The notes under the pieces were generated by a model. It was not told the DNA's origin, ran no database searches, and worked only from the letters and a program-made list of their open reading frames with translations. Positions 22,851 to 34,010 of a stretch of DNA of 64,000 nucleotides are shown here, in pieces. The translations under genes and the position numbers were made by a program. Numbering within the stretch: the first letter of the stretch is position 1; every line of letters starts with the position of its first letter. Origin of the DNA: Gymnopus androsaceus JB14 (lineage: Eukaryota > Basidiomycota > Agaricomycetes > Agaricales > Omphalotaceae); NCBI GenBank assembly GCA_009733575.1, contig ML769425.1, positions 62,001 through 126,000 on the forward strand, written 5' to 3'.

Positions 22851-23421
22851 CCCCAGAAGTGCAAAAAAAAATGTCACTGTAGAAAAAGTTTTGCAGTTTT
22901 TAATGGATGGCTCCCGGATTTTGGGAGGCCATATTTAAAATGTCAGAGTGTCTTCTCGTCAACTTTGGCGATTTTTAAGAGACGTTTAAAAAGATACCAG
23001 AGGGAACCAACGAGACCCTTTGAAATGGCGGAGAAGTGCAATGAGCGCTTAACGGCACTTTAGCAGTGCCCGAAACTGCACTTTTTCACCTCTTCCGCTT
23101 GCGAAATGACAACCAGCTGTCGGACACCTTAATGGATCGGCAGTACCAGTTTAATATATGTACCAAAGCCACTGTCAAAACCTTATACCTATCCGTGCAG
23201 TATTTATGGCTCTCAAAATTGAGGATCTTGTGCAAACCTGAAAAATGTGTGATTTCGCTCAAGTTTGAAAATCCTGAATCCTTCCCTCATTGTATTTCTT
23301 CAAAGTAAATAGACAGATGTCTTTAAAACATGTACAAGACCTTACATTAAAATTTTGAAGAGCAACCATTGAGATATCTGAGAGCTACAGCCTATATACT
23401 ATGATTTTTGCACTTCTGGGG
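22851..23421. mobile_element. MITE with TA target duplication, CCCCAGAAGTGC family
   Basis: Inverted ends CCCCAGAAGTGCAAAAA (17 bp) at 22,851 and 23,405-23,421 are flanked by TA on both sides. There is no transposase inside. A Tc1/mariner relative is the likely driver. Confidence 0.75.
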
Positions 23422-23932
23422 TAATAATAGTAAGCTTGACTCATGGATATCCATAAGATAGGTGTCAGGCAAACCTAAAAGATGTGGCAAGATGTGATGG
23501 ACTTTAATAAAAGGTAATTTACATACAAGAAACACTCATATCTTTAATTGCATACACTCATAACACTAAAAAGTGGTAGATTAGCCCTTAGCTTCATGTA
23601 GCTATTTTTATATAAGATAGAGGACAAGCAAACTCAGCCAACCCCATGTGAGCATGTTGCATGTTACATCCCACTCCTTATAGTTATTTAGTACCTTTTT
23701 TGTCTTCATTATATATTAGCCCAACCAAAGGCTTTCTGGCAAATCCACTTCCAAAATTTTATTTGAATATATCTCATGAAGCTACAGTCAATTATTTCAT
23801 ATGGAATACCATCGGTTCCCCTCCAAACCATATTCCATATGACAGATATTCCATAACAGATATTTTGATTTAAATCATTTATTTTCACTTTAGAATCATG
23901 CTCAGTGTATTTCTACATGTAAAATCAACTCA

Positions 23933-24290
23933 TTACTTGACAAAATAATCTTCAATACCTGTTTGTACTTTACTTGGATTTGCAGCAGTGCGCTCTTGCA
24001 TCTCCCCACACTTTTTCAAAATCTTCAACAGTGCACCCTGTGTAAAAGATAGAACACTGGACTTCCGTGTCTTGAAATAGACAACAACCTCCTTCTGAGT
24101 CTTGTCCTGGTGACTCTCAACATAATCTATCACTTCTAACCAATTGCTGAGAGTGACTCGTGAGATCCTCCCTGTGCTGGTTCAGTGGTTTCGCTGTTGT
24201 TTTGGGCCAATTTCTGCTTTTTTTGTTGAGTCCGACTGTCCATGAGGTTTAAATACAGTTTGCTTCTTCTGATTAGACTGGATTTTTCAA
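23933..24290 (-). pseudogene. Remnant of a pogo/Tigger-type transposase N-terminus
   Basis: The minus strand reads RISRVTLSNWLEVIDYVESH, KEVVVYFKTRK and LSFTQGALLKILKK. This matches the helix-turn-helix and start of the CENPB-type DNA-binding region of fungal pogo-like transposases. An upstream piece (MDSRTQQKKQK) is in another frame, so there is a frameshift near 24,160. The DDE domain is absent. Confidence 0.6.
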
Positions 24291-24392
24291 GTTGCATTGT
24301 TGCCCATTATTGAGTGTTAGAAAGTCTGAAAAAAGGCTAATCTACAGAATATGGCAATATTTATTACTGTGGGACCCTCAAACTCAGCAAGT

Positions 24393-25281
24393 CATCAGCA
24401 AAACCTGGGTGAACTGGATAGCACTGGATAGTGCTATCCAGCACTCATAGCACCCATAGCACCCATAGCAAGGTCCCCATCTATCCAGAGCTATGGACTG
24501 CTATGGGCTGCTATGGATTGCTATAGAGCATGACATCTGTCAACAGGCAATATAATTTGGGAAGTCCATAGTAACTCATAGCTACCCATAGCAATTCATA
24601 GCTAGTGATGTGCCGGCTCGGCCTGAAAGCCGTAGGCCGGGCCAAGCCGAGCCAAGCCAGGCCGTCAAAAGCCGGGCCCTGACCTTTGGCCTGAGACGGC
24701 TTTTGGCCCGGCTTCAGATTTTTCAAGCCCTGAGCCGGGGCTTCAGGCTGGGGCTTTTCAGCTATTTTTCGCAGGTATTTAATGTCATTTTTTGTGAAAT
24801 TTCCCAGCCTATTTGTACACTCTTGAATGATCAGAATTCATTGTTTAACATTTTGAGTGTAAATTACAGTTCCGGCACATTGCTAGCTTTGTCTTTCCAT
24901 TTTGGGACATTAATATTCAATTATCAAAGTTCCTTTGGTGCTCCCTTTCAGTTACTAGTGATAGTATAAGCTTTAATTACAGTATCAATTATGATACATG
25001 GCTCACTGTAAGACCTTGCTTCAAGAATTTTTTCAAAAATTTCCATATACAGGATGTATACACAGCCACCTGAAAAGCCGCGGCTTAGGCCAAAGCCAGG
25101 CCGGGCCAAGCCGGAGCCCTCCTAGTAGGGCCCGGCTTCAATTTCTCCAGGCCAAAGCCGGGGCTCGTAGGCCAAAGCCAGGCCGGCACATCACTATTCA
25201 TAGCAGTTATAGTTCTATGGCTGCTATGGCTTGCTATGGCTTGCTATAACAGCTATGGCAATTATCCAGGTTTTGCTGATG
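24393..25281. mobile_element. CATCAGC-family element with CTATGG filling, copy c
   Basis: The ends are CATCAGCAAAACCTGG and CCAGGTTTTGCTGATG. The inside consists mainly of GCTATGG/CCATAGC repeats and is interrupted by a nested hAT-type element (24,603-25,196). The flanking dinucleotides differ (GT and AA), unlike other copies. Confidence 0.75.
24603..25196. mobile_element. hAT-type MITE, TAGTGATGTGCCGG family (nested)
   Basis: Inverted ends TAGTGATGTGCCGG...CCGGCACATCACTA are flanked by the 8-bp duplication TTCATAGC (24,595-24,602 and 25,197-25,204). The subterminal zones are filled with GGCCAAAGCC, CCGGGC and GCCGGG. An AT-rich centre of about 250 bp has no gene. It sits inside the element at 24,393. 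Confidence 0.9.
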
Positions 25282-25335
25282 AAGAACTTGGTGCTGCACT
25301 CAAGCCACACTTCGACTCAATTACCTTAGCTCAAA

Positions 25336-26175
25336 ATGTACATTTACTACCAATATTACTACCTTTTGACTGACCGCCGTATGGAATATGACCCCAATAT
25401 GGTATTCCATATTCCGGATGACGGTTGCATGGAATATTCTCGCCTCCCGGCTCGGGGGAAGACTAATCTTGATTCCATATGGCGGATATTCCATATGATG
25501 TTATTCCATATGTGGGGGTCAGGATGTACCAGGCCCGACATCTGCTTCGCGTCGAACATGCTTGCCAGATATCAACTCAACCCTGGCCGATACCACTGGG
25601 AACTCGTGGAGTGGTTAGCTGGCTACATTAAGTGGTCCATCCACTATGCTATCACGTACCGGAAACCGAGACAGGGAGATACGAGGCCAGGGGCAGGACT
25701 CAAACCGGCGGGACACATAGACGCAGATTACACAGGCTGCATTGACACCCGGAGGTCAACATCTGGATTTGTATTCCTGATGGCAGGAGCACCTATCTTG
25801 TGGAGCTCTAAATGACAGGCAATAGTAGTGACATCAACGGTAGAAGCCGAATATGTGTCCTTGGCTAGAGCAAGCCAACAAGCCATCTGGATGTCATTGT
25901 TCCTGTCCGAGGTAGATCTGGACCAGGTTGAACCGGTGGATCTATATGGGGATAACGAAGGGGCAAACAGTCTGGCGGAGAACTCAAGGCAGCACGCGCT
26001 TATTAAACACATTGATGTCCGCCACCACCACATCCAGGAAAAGGTGACTGATGGAGACATCAGAGTGAAGGGAATCAGGTTGAAGGACAACCTGGGTGAC
26101 CTCTTCACCAAACCGCTAGCTGCACCGGCCCACTCGAAACTGGTCAAACTACTGGGGTTGGATTGTACGGAGTAG
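25336..26175 (+). pseudogene. Copia 3 remnant: RT C-terminus and RNase H
   Basis: One frame reads MWGSGCTRPDICFASN, then the RNase H blocks HIDADYTGCIDTRRSTSG, EAEYVSLARASQQAIW, DNEGANSLAEN and KHIDVRHHHIQ. TGA at 25,813-25,815 replaces what is normally Arg (CGA) in the SSKRQ block. The 5' part before 25,480 is replaced by DNA rich in TGGAATA/TATTCCA motifs, so the gag, integrase and most of the RT are gone. Confidence 0.85.
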
Positions 26176-26181
26176 GGGGGG

Positions 26182-26391
26182 TGTTGGATAAGGTACTCCA
26201 CACGGTACGACACGCTTTGACTTTCCTTTTATACTTACTATTTCCTCTATGATTTTCCTTACGTTTCACATACTATTTTTCCGGTTCCGAGGTGCCGCTT
26301 ACATAGTCATACGATTGACGTATATACTCGCAGCAACGACGTTTTGCTCCCTCAGTTGTCCCACTACCTAGTGCTCAACTGAGATATCTTA
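26182..26391 (+). repeat. Truncated 3' LTR of copia 3
   Basis: A run of G (TAGGGGGGG) is followed by TGTTGG, the expected LTR start. The promoter has TATATAC near 26,319, then CCCTCAGTTG and, after 16 bases, CAACTGAG, which pair. The LTR stops where gypsy-like coding sequence begins. Confidence 0.6.
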
Positions 26392-27480
26392 TTGCCTTAC
26401 ATGGAGGTTTTGGACTTGATGGTAGGGATGGTAGGGACAGAAGAGATGGAAGGGATGGACATGATGGATGTGATGGGTGGCAGAGTAGAGAAGAAGAAAT
26501 GGAAGAAGAAAGACAGAGGAGACGGCAGCATGAAGATGAAAGGGATGCATATACTCGAGCTCTAAACCTTGAATCAAAAAAGGATTTTGGAAAACCTGAA
26601 CCATTTTCTGGTACTGATCGTAAAAAGTGGCACCCACTTGTAGACAAAATTGTCACTATATTCAAAGGCAAACCCACAATCTATGGATCCGACACTGCAA
26701 AAATACCATTGGCAGCATCATATTTGACTGATGCTGCATATACAACATATCAGAATCTACTTCGGGGACAGGAACAAGGAGAAAATGTACCTGAACTAAT
26801 CTACTGGGACCATTTCTTAATAAAGTTTACTGAAAAATTTGGGCTGTATGATGAGCTACTTTCCGTGCAAGCTATGTTAGATAAGACTTATCAGGATAGA
26901 AATGAATCATTTGGGGATTATATTACAAGATTCAAAGAATCTGCCTATAAATCCCAGTATAACGATACAGCTAAACGGTTCAGATTAATTAAACAAACAG
27001 GACCTGATTTGTGCGAAAAGCTCACAAATAGAGCTGGGGGACTTCGTACCACATATCAGAATGTTGTTGATTACCTTATGGCAGTGGATAATGTAAGAGA
27101 AGCCTTTAATGATATGGGATTCTCTGCAACCACTTACCAGGGGGCAAGAAACAATGAAGAAAGAAACACTCAGGGAGGAAGCTCTAATTATCAAGCAACT
27201 TCAAGACCTGGACAGGCTGGACCTAAAAATTGATTTCCAAATACAGGGGAAACAGGTAGGCAAGCTGCAACTGGAGAAGAAGATCCGCAGCAAGAAAATA
27301 AAAGGAGTACAAGGTCACAATATCCAAGAGTACCTCAGGATGTATGGAATCAGCGATGGAAAGATGGTTTATGTGGACTCTGTGGGGAAAAGGATCATAA
27401 GTATTATAATCATTTTAATGGCAAATTAAACAAGAAAAAGGGAGTTACTGGAAGAGCAGCATTTGAAGGATATGATGATG
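26392..27480 (+). pseudogene. Ty3/gypsy Gag remnant
   Basis: The frame is open from 26,392 and starts with an Asp/Gly/Arg tract, then an E/R-rich coiled region. A Ty3-type capsid follows (PFSGTDRKKWHPLVDKI, YQNLLRGQEQ, WDHFLIKFTEKFG). After 27,233 the frame shifts and a degenerate zinc knuckle, CGLCGEKDHK, is read near 27,380. The 5' end and LTR are missing. Confidence 0.75.
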
Positions 27481-27644
27481 CTGGAGGAGAGTTATTGGAA
27501 CCTTATGTAGAGGTTGAGGGATTTGATCATCCAGTACATGTGGATGATCCCATTTTGAATGGGCCAGTGGGAGAGGAAGATTGATGGTGAAACTCTGAAT
27601 GATTCAGGAAACTGAATACCGACTCATCAGAAAGTGGGGAATTT

Positions 27645-28478
27645 GTGAGTCGGGATATAGAAACAATACCCCAGTATTTGCGGGCAGGAAGAATTGAAAG
27701 TGTAACGATAAACTCTAGATCAGAGGATTCATTTACACTACCCATAAAAATTGAAAGTAAAAATTCACCATCATATTTCACCCTAATAGACTCTGGGGCT
27801 TCAAGCAAGTTCATTGACACAGAGTTGGCCAAAAGATATTCAAACAAAATGATAGAATTGGGATATTCAATTCCTCTCAAGATCAAATTGGTTACTCACA
27901 TAGTTTTTGAAAATGGAGTGACTCCAGAAATTGAATTTCTGGTCACAAAACTACATCCAGATACACCAATTGTATTAGGAATTCCCTGGCTAAGAAAGTG
28001 GAATCCACTAATCAACTGGAGAGAACTAAAGATTTCATTTTAGACAGGAGTACAATTGCATGGGGCATTGGTAAAGGACATACCTTGTGCTGATAAAGCA
28101 TATACATCCAATATTCCAACAGCTGGAAGAAATGAAATTGCTGATAATTTCAAGCATTCTGAAAATAAACCATTGGTTACTGTACTGGATACAGAGGATG
28201 ATGAAACTAAAGCAGCAAAGAAGAAACCCAGATTATCATTGAATGAACCCATATTGCTCTGGGAAGATGAAGTGGAGGAATACCAGAGGAATAGGTGGGA
28301 GGAAGAAACAGAATTAACAGAATTGGAAGCAAAGGTCAAGGCCAAACAAAAGATGAAATTAGAGGAGTTTCATCAGTCTAATTCCAATAGTCTGGGATCA
28401 GAATCCGAGTTAGGAATACCTTTGGATTCACCAGAAACAGAAAAAGATGCAGAAAATCAGGTAGGTAAAAGGGAGTAA
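27645..28478 (+). pseudogene. Ty3/gypsy protease and linker remnant
   Basis: FTLIDSGASSKFIDTELA is the retropepsin active site of a gypsy element, followed by VLGIPWLRKWNPLINW, as expected. A TAG at 28,041 ends the frame. A Glu/Lys-rich linker continues in a second frame to 28,478. Confidence 0.75.
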
Positions 28479-28687
28479 AAACCAAAAGGAAACAATGGGT
28501 TAAAAATGAACATTGGGCAAACACTCACAGGGGACGTAAAATTGGCCTTGTTGGTGCTGCAGCCTTTTCAAAGCTTGCAGAAGCAGGTTGCGAAACATAT
28601 ATTTTACACCTGAGAAGGGATGGAACAATACATGAGGAAGAGAACTGGAAGAAAGGAGAAGCTGGAAGAAAAGCAGAACTAGAGGAA

Positions 28688-28961
28688 ATGAAGCCCAAAC
28701 CAGCTCATGAAGAGATGCTCTACACAGTTCCAAAACTGAGTGGATCAGTGGGAAAAGATGAGGAAGCACTAAAACAACATGTACCACCACAATACCATGA
28801 CTTTGCAAAAGCCTTTGCCGCAGGGGAAGCAAAGACTCTTCCGCAGCATAGGAGTTATGATATGAGAGTGGAAACTGTATAACATGTCAGAAATGGAACT
28901 CAAGGCATTGAAAAGTTATTTAGATGAAATGTTGGATAAAGGATTTATTAGAGCATCAGTA
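28688..28961 (+). pseudogene. Start of gypsy reverse transcriptase, cut by Tc1 element
   Basis: Reads PPQYHDFAKAFAAGEAKTLP and, after a stop, SEMELKALKSYLDEMLDKGF, which are the blocks just before RT motif 1 in Ty3 elements. The sequence ends abruptly at the TA (28,960-28,961) where the next transposon starts. Confidence 0.75.
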
Positions 28962-30402
28962 CAATGTATCATAGTCTATACATGCAAAAAAACCGAAGTT
29001 ACATGGATAAACTGCTCAAAATTAGCAATTTCTTCTTCTTCAAAAAAAAAAGGCAATATCTTCCATTAACACTTTGTCCACAACCCTTTAGCCTTGAGCA
29101 ACTTCTCCATACAAGTGGGGACCAACTCGTAAAGCCTCCTCACATATTCACTGAAGCTGGGCCAGCACCATTCCTCCTGCAGAGCCACCCATAATTCAGC
29201 TGGGTTCTTTGGCTGCTCCTACTGCTTCTTCACCTGCCTCTCCAGATAGTCCCAGGCATTCTCAATGGGCAAAAGGTCAGGCGAGTTGGGAGGCCACATG
29301 AGAGGATAGATTCCGTGGTCCTGGAGCCAATTTTTTGTGGCTCGAGAGGTGTGTTTGAAGTCGTTATCCTGCTGAAAAATCCAGGAATCATTGGTGTAAT
29401 GACAGTTGGAAATGGTAGGAAGGAGTGCCAATTCAAGAATATGGATATATTGGAGGCTATTCATGTTGCCCTTGATGAGATGAAGTTGTCCAACACCATC
29501 AGGAGTGATACAGCCCCAGACATTGACCTTCCCAGAACCCAGACCTTGCCTCACATGTTCGGAAATGTTACGCTTTGCCAATTGGTCAACTCCTTTTGGC
29601 CTGCAACACCACTGCAACCCATCCGACCCATCGAGGTTAAATTTGGACTCATCTGAGTACATGACAACAAACTTTTTCCATTCCTCTGGATCTCTCCAAT
29701 CCTGCCATGTTTGTCCAAATGCATGCTGTTTTGCAATGTGAATTGGTGACAGGAAAGGCTTCTTGCAACAAATGAAGCCATGGCAGTCATGTTGACAGAG
29801 GTTTTCACAAATATTGTGCTGAGGAACACTGGGAAACAAGACACGCCGCAGATCTGCACTATCTATGACTTGACCAGTATCAATGAGCTTGACTGCATCA
29901 TCCATTTCTTCTGCAGAGAAGTGTCTTGGACAACCAATATGCTCTCCATAGGAATAACACCTTCCGTGCTTGCCACATCATAGTCCCGCGAGATGGTGAC
30001 ATGAGTGGTTGATGTGTTTCGGAATTCTGGTGCATTTTTTGCTATCCAGTGGAATGATTTGTGGAGATTATCATGGTAAAACAGTATAGCCTTGCACTTA
30101 GTAGGTGTGCAAAATATTGCGGGGCATCCGCGAGGCTTGTGGCTACGTGCCATGGTTGTAGTTGAGAATAAACATGGATCTTGGCCTGATTTTGCACTTT
30201 ACAGTTATTTTTGGACTTTTTTCTCACTTAAATGCATTTTTTTTTGCTACATATTCACTTTACATTGTAAAAGGAATTTACCGCACCTTTTTGAGCCCTC
30301 AGGCTGCCATCGTTGTTGAAAATGAGCTCGTCAAGCTCAGGAGAACAATTTAAGCGCCCGAATTCCACATTTGGGGTGGTTCATCAATTTCCGCCATCAC
30401 TG
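28962..30402 (-). mobile_element. Tc1/mariner DNA transposon, decayed
   Basis: TA lies on both sides (28,960-28,961 and 30,403-30,404). The right end, read inward, is CAGTGATGGCGGAAATTGAT. The left end, CAATGTATCATAG, matches it only weakly, so the left repeat is decayed or truncated. It carries one transposase gene. Confidence 0.65.
29219..30153 (-). pseudogene. Tc1-type transposase, frameshifted
   Basis: The start is ATG 30,153 (MARSHKPRGC). The first part is the DNA-binding region. Near 29,975-29,990 the frame changes, after which GRCYSYGEHIGCPRHFSAEE continues in the other frame to 29,219. Catalytic triad: YSDESKF, QQDNDFKHTS and LLPIENAWDYLE, with 34 residues between the second Asp and the Glu (DD34E, the Tc1 hallmark). 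It cannot make a full protein as it stands. Confidence 0.85.
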
Positions 30403-30404
30403 TA

Positions 30405-31249
30405 GACTCTGATCACACATTCTCATCCTCTTCTGATACTGCGAATGAGGATCCCTCTACTCCAAAGTGTTGTGAAAGAACAACAAAAATTCTTGAAGAA
30501 AGTTGCAGTGTTCTTGATTCACCTCCTCTTACACCCTCAGCTGCACTTTGGGCACTTGCTACTGTTACAAATGAAGCAGAACACTTGTGAGCACAAACTG
30601 CAATACAAAATGGGTGTACATGCAAACTTCAAAAGACAGAGGCAGGTTGGAAAAAGAAGAGTTACTGCGGTAGAGTTCCTGGAACGGCTCGAGTATTTGA
30701 TCAAGATGAATTGAACAAATTGCAAGAAGAGAGGGTTGGATGAAGACCTGGGTGGTGGAATAACGAATAACACAAGAGGTCATTGATTCATTTGATGGTG
30801 ATGTTCCAAGGATTGTATATAACAAATCCAAAGATGAAGCAGGTGATGATCTGTCAGGGGATGAGGGGGAGGGAAAGCTCAAAGGTAGTCTCAAGTGTCA
30901 TCCCTCAAGCCCAGCATATTATACATGGTCCCATAAGCATTCTAGGACCACGGAAATGTGATTTAATCCATTCAAAAGTGACTGGCTTGGGTATAATTGC
31001 CTTTTTTTTGGGATTGTTTGTGAATTTTGACATTTTTTATTTTCTTGGGACACATATTGGACTGCAGATGTATCTAATGTATCTTAGTTATAGATTAAAT
31101 GAACTCTAGGCCTTTTTAAAAAAAACCCTGTGCTGAAAGCTGTCCTACGTGCTGCAAAATTCAGATGTTCCGGTTCTGGGCATGTTTTGGTTCCAGGTTC
31201 GCTTCTGTACCTGTTAGTGAATAACAATCTAGTAAGAATACTGGTAAGT
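30405..31249 (+). other. Unidentified coding-like debris
   Basis: Short Ser/Glu-rich frames (SDHTFSSSSDTANEDPSTPK near 30,415; VIDSFDGDVPRIVYNKSKDE near 30,785) lie in different registers. They look like broken exons of one gene or element, but I recognise no family. Confidence 0.3.
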
Positions 31250-31257
31250 ATCAAAAT

Positions 31258-31887
31258 TAGGGCTCTTCACCGTACGTACCGTATACGGTACGGTGAAAAT
31301 TTCCCGTGATACGGTACGGAGCAGCTACGGTACGGCCGAATACGGTTTGATTTTTTGCTCCACGGTACGGTACGGCAAAAATACGGCCGTATACGGATAC
31401 GGTACGGAGTTTCAAACACAATCATTCAAGTACCATTTTTCTATCCATATAATGCACCTGTAAGAGGTACAATTGCTACTCTGAGAGTCCAGTAAATATT
31501 TTTGTATGAAGTCAGGATAATCACCCTTAAGAACGCTACACAGACATGGGTAACACATCTGTCACACTGTGTGACTGGGTCAATCCTCACCAAAACCTGA
31601 AGATTGGAAGCACAAAATCGAGGCAGAAGTAACTGAAACACTATACTATGTTAAAGATTGAAATATAGTGTATGTAGCTCAATAATCGTTTTAATACAAC
31701 AGTTTTATCGAAACCTTCCCTGTAGCCTCCGTAGTACGGCCGTATTCCCGTATACGGTACGGTAAAATACGGGAATTACCGTACCAGATACGGTACGGTC
31801 CCATGACCAAAAATCTGAGACGGTACGGAACGGTCACCGTATTTTACGGCCGTATACCGTAGGCTACGGATACGGTGAAGAGCCCTA
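31258..31887. mobile_element. hAT-type MITE, TAGGGCTCTTCACCG family, copy 2
   Basis: Same ends as 12,657-13,214. The 8-bp duplication is ATCAAAAT (31,250-31,257 and 31,888-31,895). The subterminal zones are filled with CGTACCGTA/TACGG motifs; the centre (31,400-31,700) is unrelated AT-rich DNA. Confidence 0.9.
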
Positions 31888-32208
31888 ATCAAAATTGGTC
31901 TGTATGTAAGCAGAACTCTCAACTCAGTTGGACAACAGGTGATGGTACAATCGAGGTGGAAAAAATATAGGCTGGGTATATAGGTCAATCATATGATTGA
32001 TGTATGTAAGCCAAAACATTGAGACCAGGAAAACATACTAAGAGTCACAAGAAAGGGAAATCAAAGTGTAAGGTCTCATACAGAGTACTATTCCAACAAA
32101 TTCATTGCAAAAAATAATGTGCCCATTCATTGCCCTGGTAAGTATTAGCCATTCTCATCCTTTCTACTTGCTGGACTCATGGGTTGAAATCATATTGAGA
32201 CAGGCTAT

Positions 32209-32287
32209 CATATTGGTCACCAATATGAATCTTTTGCTTGTCCTTCCATGTCTATAATATAGACATGGAAGGACAAGCAAAAGATTC
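32209..32287. repeat. Two adjacent palindromes, one a perfect 30-bp hairpin
   Basis: 32,227-32,256 and 32,258-32,287 are perfect inverted repeats with a one-base spacer. Just before it, 32,209-32,227 is a second perfect palindrome (9 + 1 + 9). No element ends or target duplications were found around them. Confidence 0.9.
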
Positions 32288-32726
32288 CTGGGCCCACTCC
32301 AATACTGATCTAACTCCCACATCCATACTACTCATGCCCATTCTAGCCTTCTGCAACATCCTCATTGTAATCTGTGTCTATGCCAGAGACATCAACATGG
32401 ACATTGGGGTTGAGAAAGACTCAGACTTTGATGAGGGTCTGATAAGTGCTGGGATTCAAGAAGTTGTCAAAGGTGGGTTTTTGGCCCAAGGGTCAAAGAG
32501 GATTAATAGGCCTCCGCTGAGACTAGTAGGACTTAATTGGCTAGGGGGCCCATGAGGTAAAGCAGAAGGTGGTACCCATAAAGCTGTTGGTATGAGCAAT
32601 GTTCAAGCATTTAGGGGAGAAGCAAAACTGGGACCAGCAGTGCCAAACCCAAGCAACAACACCATAACAGATGCTGAAGCTGGATAAGGCTGTTTCTGTT
32701 GGTGTTGGTAAAGCTGAGCATGAGCA

Positions 32727-33001
32727 CATCAGCAAAACCTGTATGACATGGACAGTGCTTGAGCAAACTGTCCAGAGTTCCTAGCGCTCCAGCATCCCAG
32801 CACTCAGATGGTCTGGCTGATGCAGGAGGGGGCTCCCAGAAGCTCCCAGAGGCCGCAAAATTACCTTATTTGGAAATAATGTATGATTTTATATTTCTGA
32901 CAGCACTGGCAAGCACTGGCCAGCGCTGGGAGCTCTGGGAGCGCTGGGAATTCTAAGTATTGCTGTGGGAATTAAAACGCAAAATACAGGTTTTGCTGAT
33001 G
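32727..33001. mobile_element. CATCAGC-family element, copy d
   Basis: Ends CATCAGCAAAACCTG and CAGGTTTTGCTGATG, with CA on each side (32,725-32,726 and 33,002-33,003). Inner CACTGG, CCAGCGCT and GGGAGC motifs match copy a almost throughout. Confidence 0.85.
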
Positions 33002-33071
33002 CAATGCCAAATATCAAAGAAGGAAGCATATTTTAGTACTGATACTGGTGTAAAGGCATCCTGGAATCCTA

Positions 33072-33327
33072 CATCAGCAAAACCTGTATTTTGCATTTTA
33101 ATTCCCACAGCAATACTTAAAATTCCCAGCGCTAGCCAGCGCTTGCCAGTGCTGTCAGAAATATAAAATCATACGTTATTTCCAAATAAGATAATTTTGC
33201 GGCCTCTGGGAGCTTCTGGGAGCCCCCTCCTGCATTGGCCGGACCATCTGAGTGCTGGGACACTGGAGCGCTGGGAACACTGGACAGTTTGCTCACGCAC
33301 TGCCCACGTCATACAGGTTTGCTGATG
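33072..33327. mobile_element. CATCAGC-family element, copy e (inverted)
   Basis: Ends CATCAGCAAAACCTG and CAGGTTTGCTGATG, flanked by TA (33,070-33,071 and 33,328-33,329). It is the reverse complement of copy d, 70 bp away, so the pair could fold into a large hairpin. Confidence 0.85.
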
Positions 33328-33374
33328 TATCTCTGTGCAAGTGAGTGAACAAGGGCAAGGGTGAGTATGAGTAT

Positions 33375-33856
33375 TGTCAAACAAAGTATATAAGTAAAGT
33401 TATCCTCAGCACAACACAAGTATAAGGTGTCAAAAAGACTCAATATATTAAAGGGATAAGTACCTGTCAAATGGAGTATATAAGTAAAGTTATCTAATAA
33501 ACTAGTTAGCTTTGTAAGATGACAAGTAATAATAAGATACTCACCCTCAGCACAACACAAGTATAAGGTGTCGAAAAGACTGAGGGCAAGGATCGTGGAA
33601 GGTAGGTTTATATGCAAAATGTCCGTAACAACCAATCTAGCGCAGCAGGTCAGTCGTACCAAATATGTAGCAAGATTGAAATAGAATAGTGAAACGAGGA
33701 GAGGAAACGTTAAGCCATACGTGTATGATAAACGAAATGTAGAGACAAGGAAAAACGGAATAGGAAAAGGGAAAACTTATGGTATATTCAACCGGAGACT
33801 GGGATCTCCGGTGGGACTCAATCACTAACTTACGCTTTGACTGTCTATCTTCAACA
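33375..33856 (-). repeat. Copia 2 3' LTR
   Basis: The leader intron is at 33,494-33,544 and the intronless repeat lies next to it, as in the 5' LTR. Confidence 0.95.
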
Positions 33857-34010
33857 CTCCCCTAGTCCCGGCGGAAGATCACAGGTCGAGGTGAAGAAGA
33901 CCGATTTGACGACGGTGAAGAGTAGTTCCTAAGAACTTTGTGAGAATGTTGGCGGGGTTGTCTTTGGATGCAACGTATTCGATTTTGACTTCTCCACGTT
34001 CGACGGCCTC

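Noticed and set aside
24393..25281. 2-bp duplication for copy c
   Set aside because: Flanks are GT and AA; I could not support a duplication here and did not claim one.
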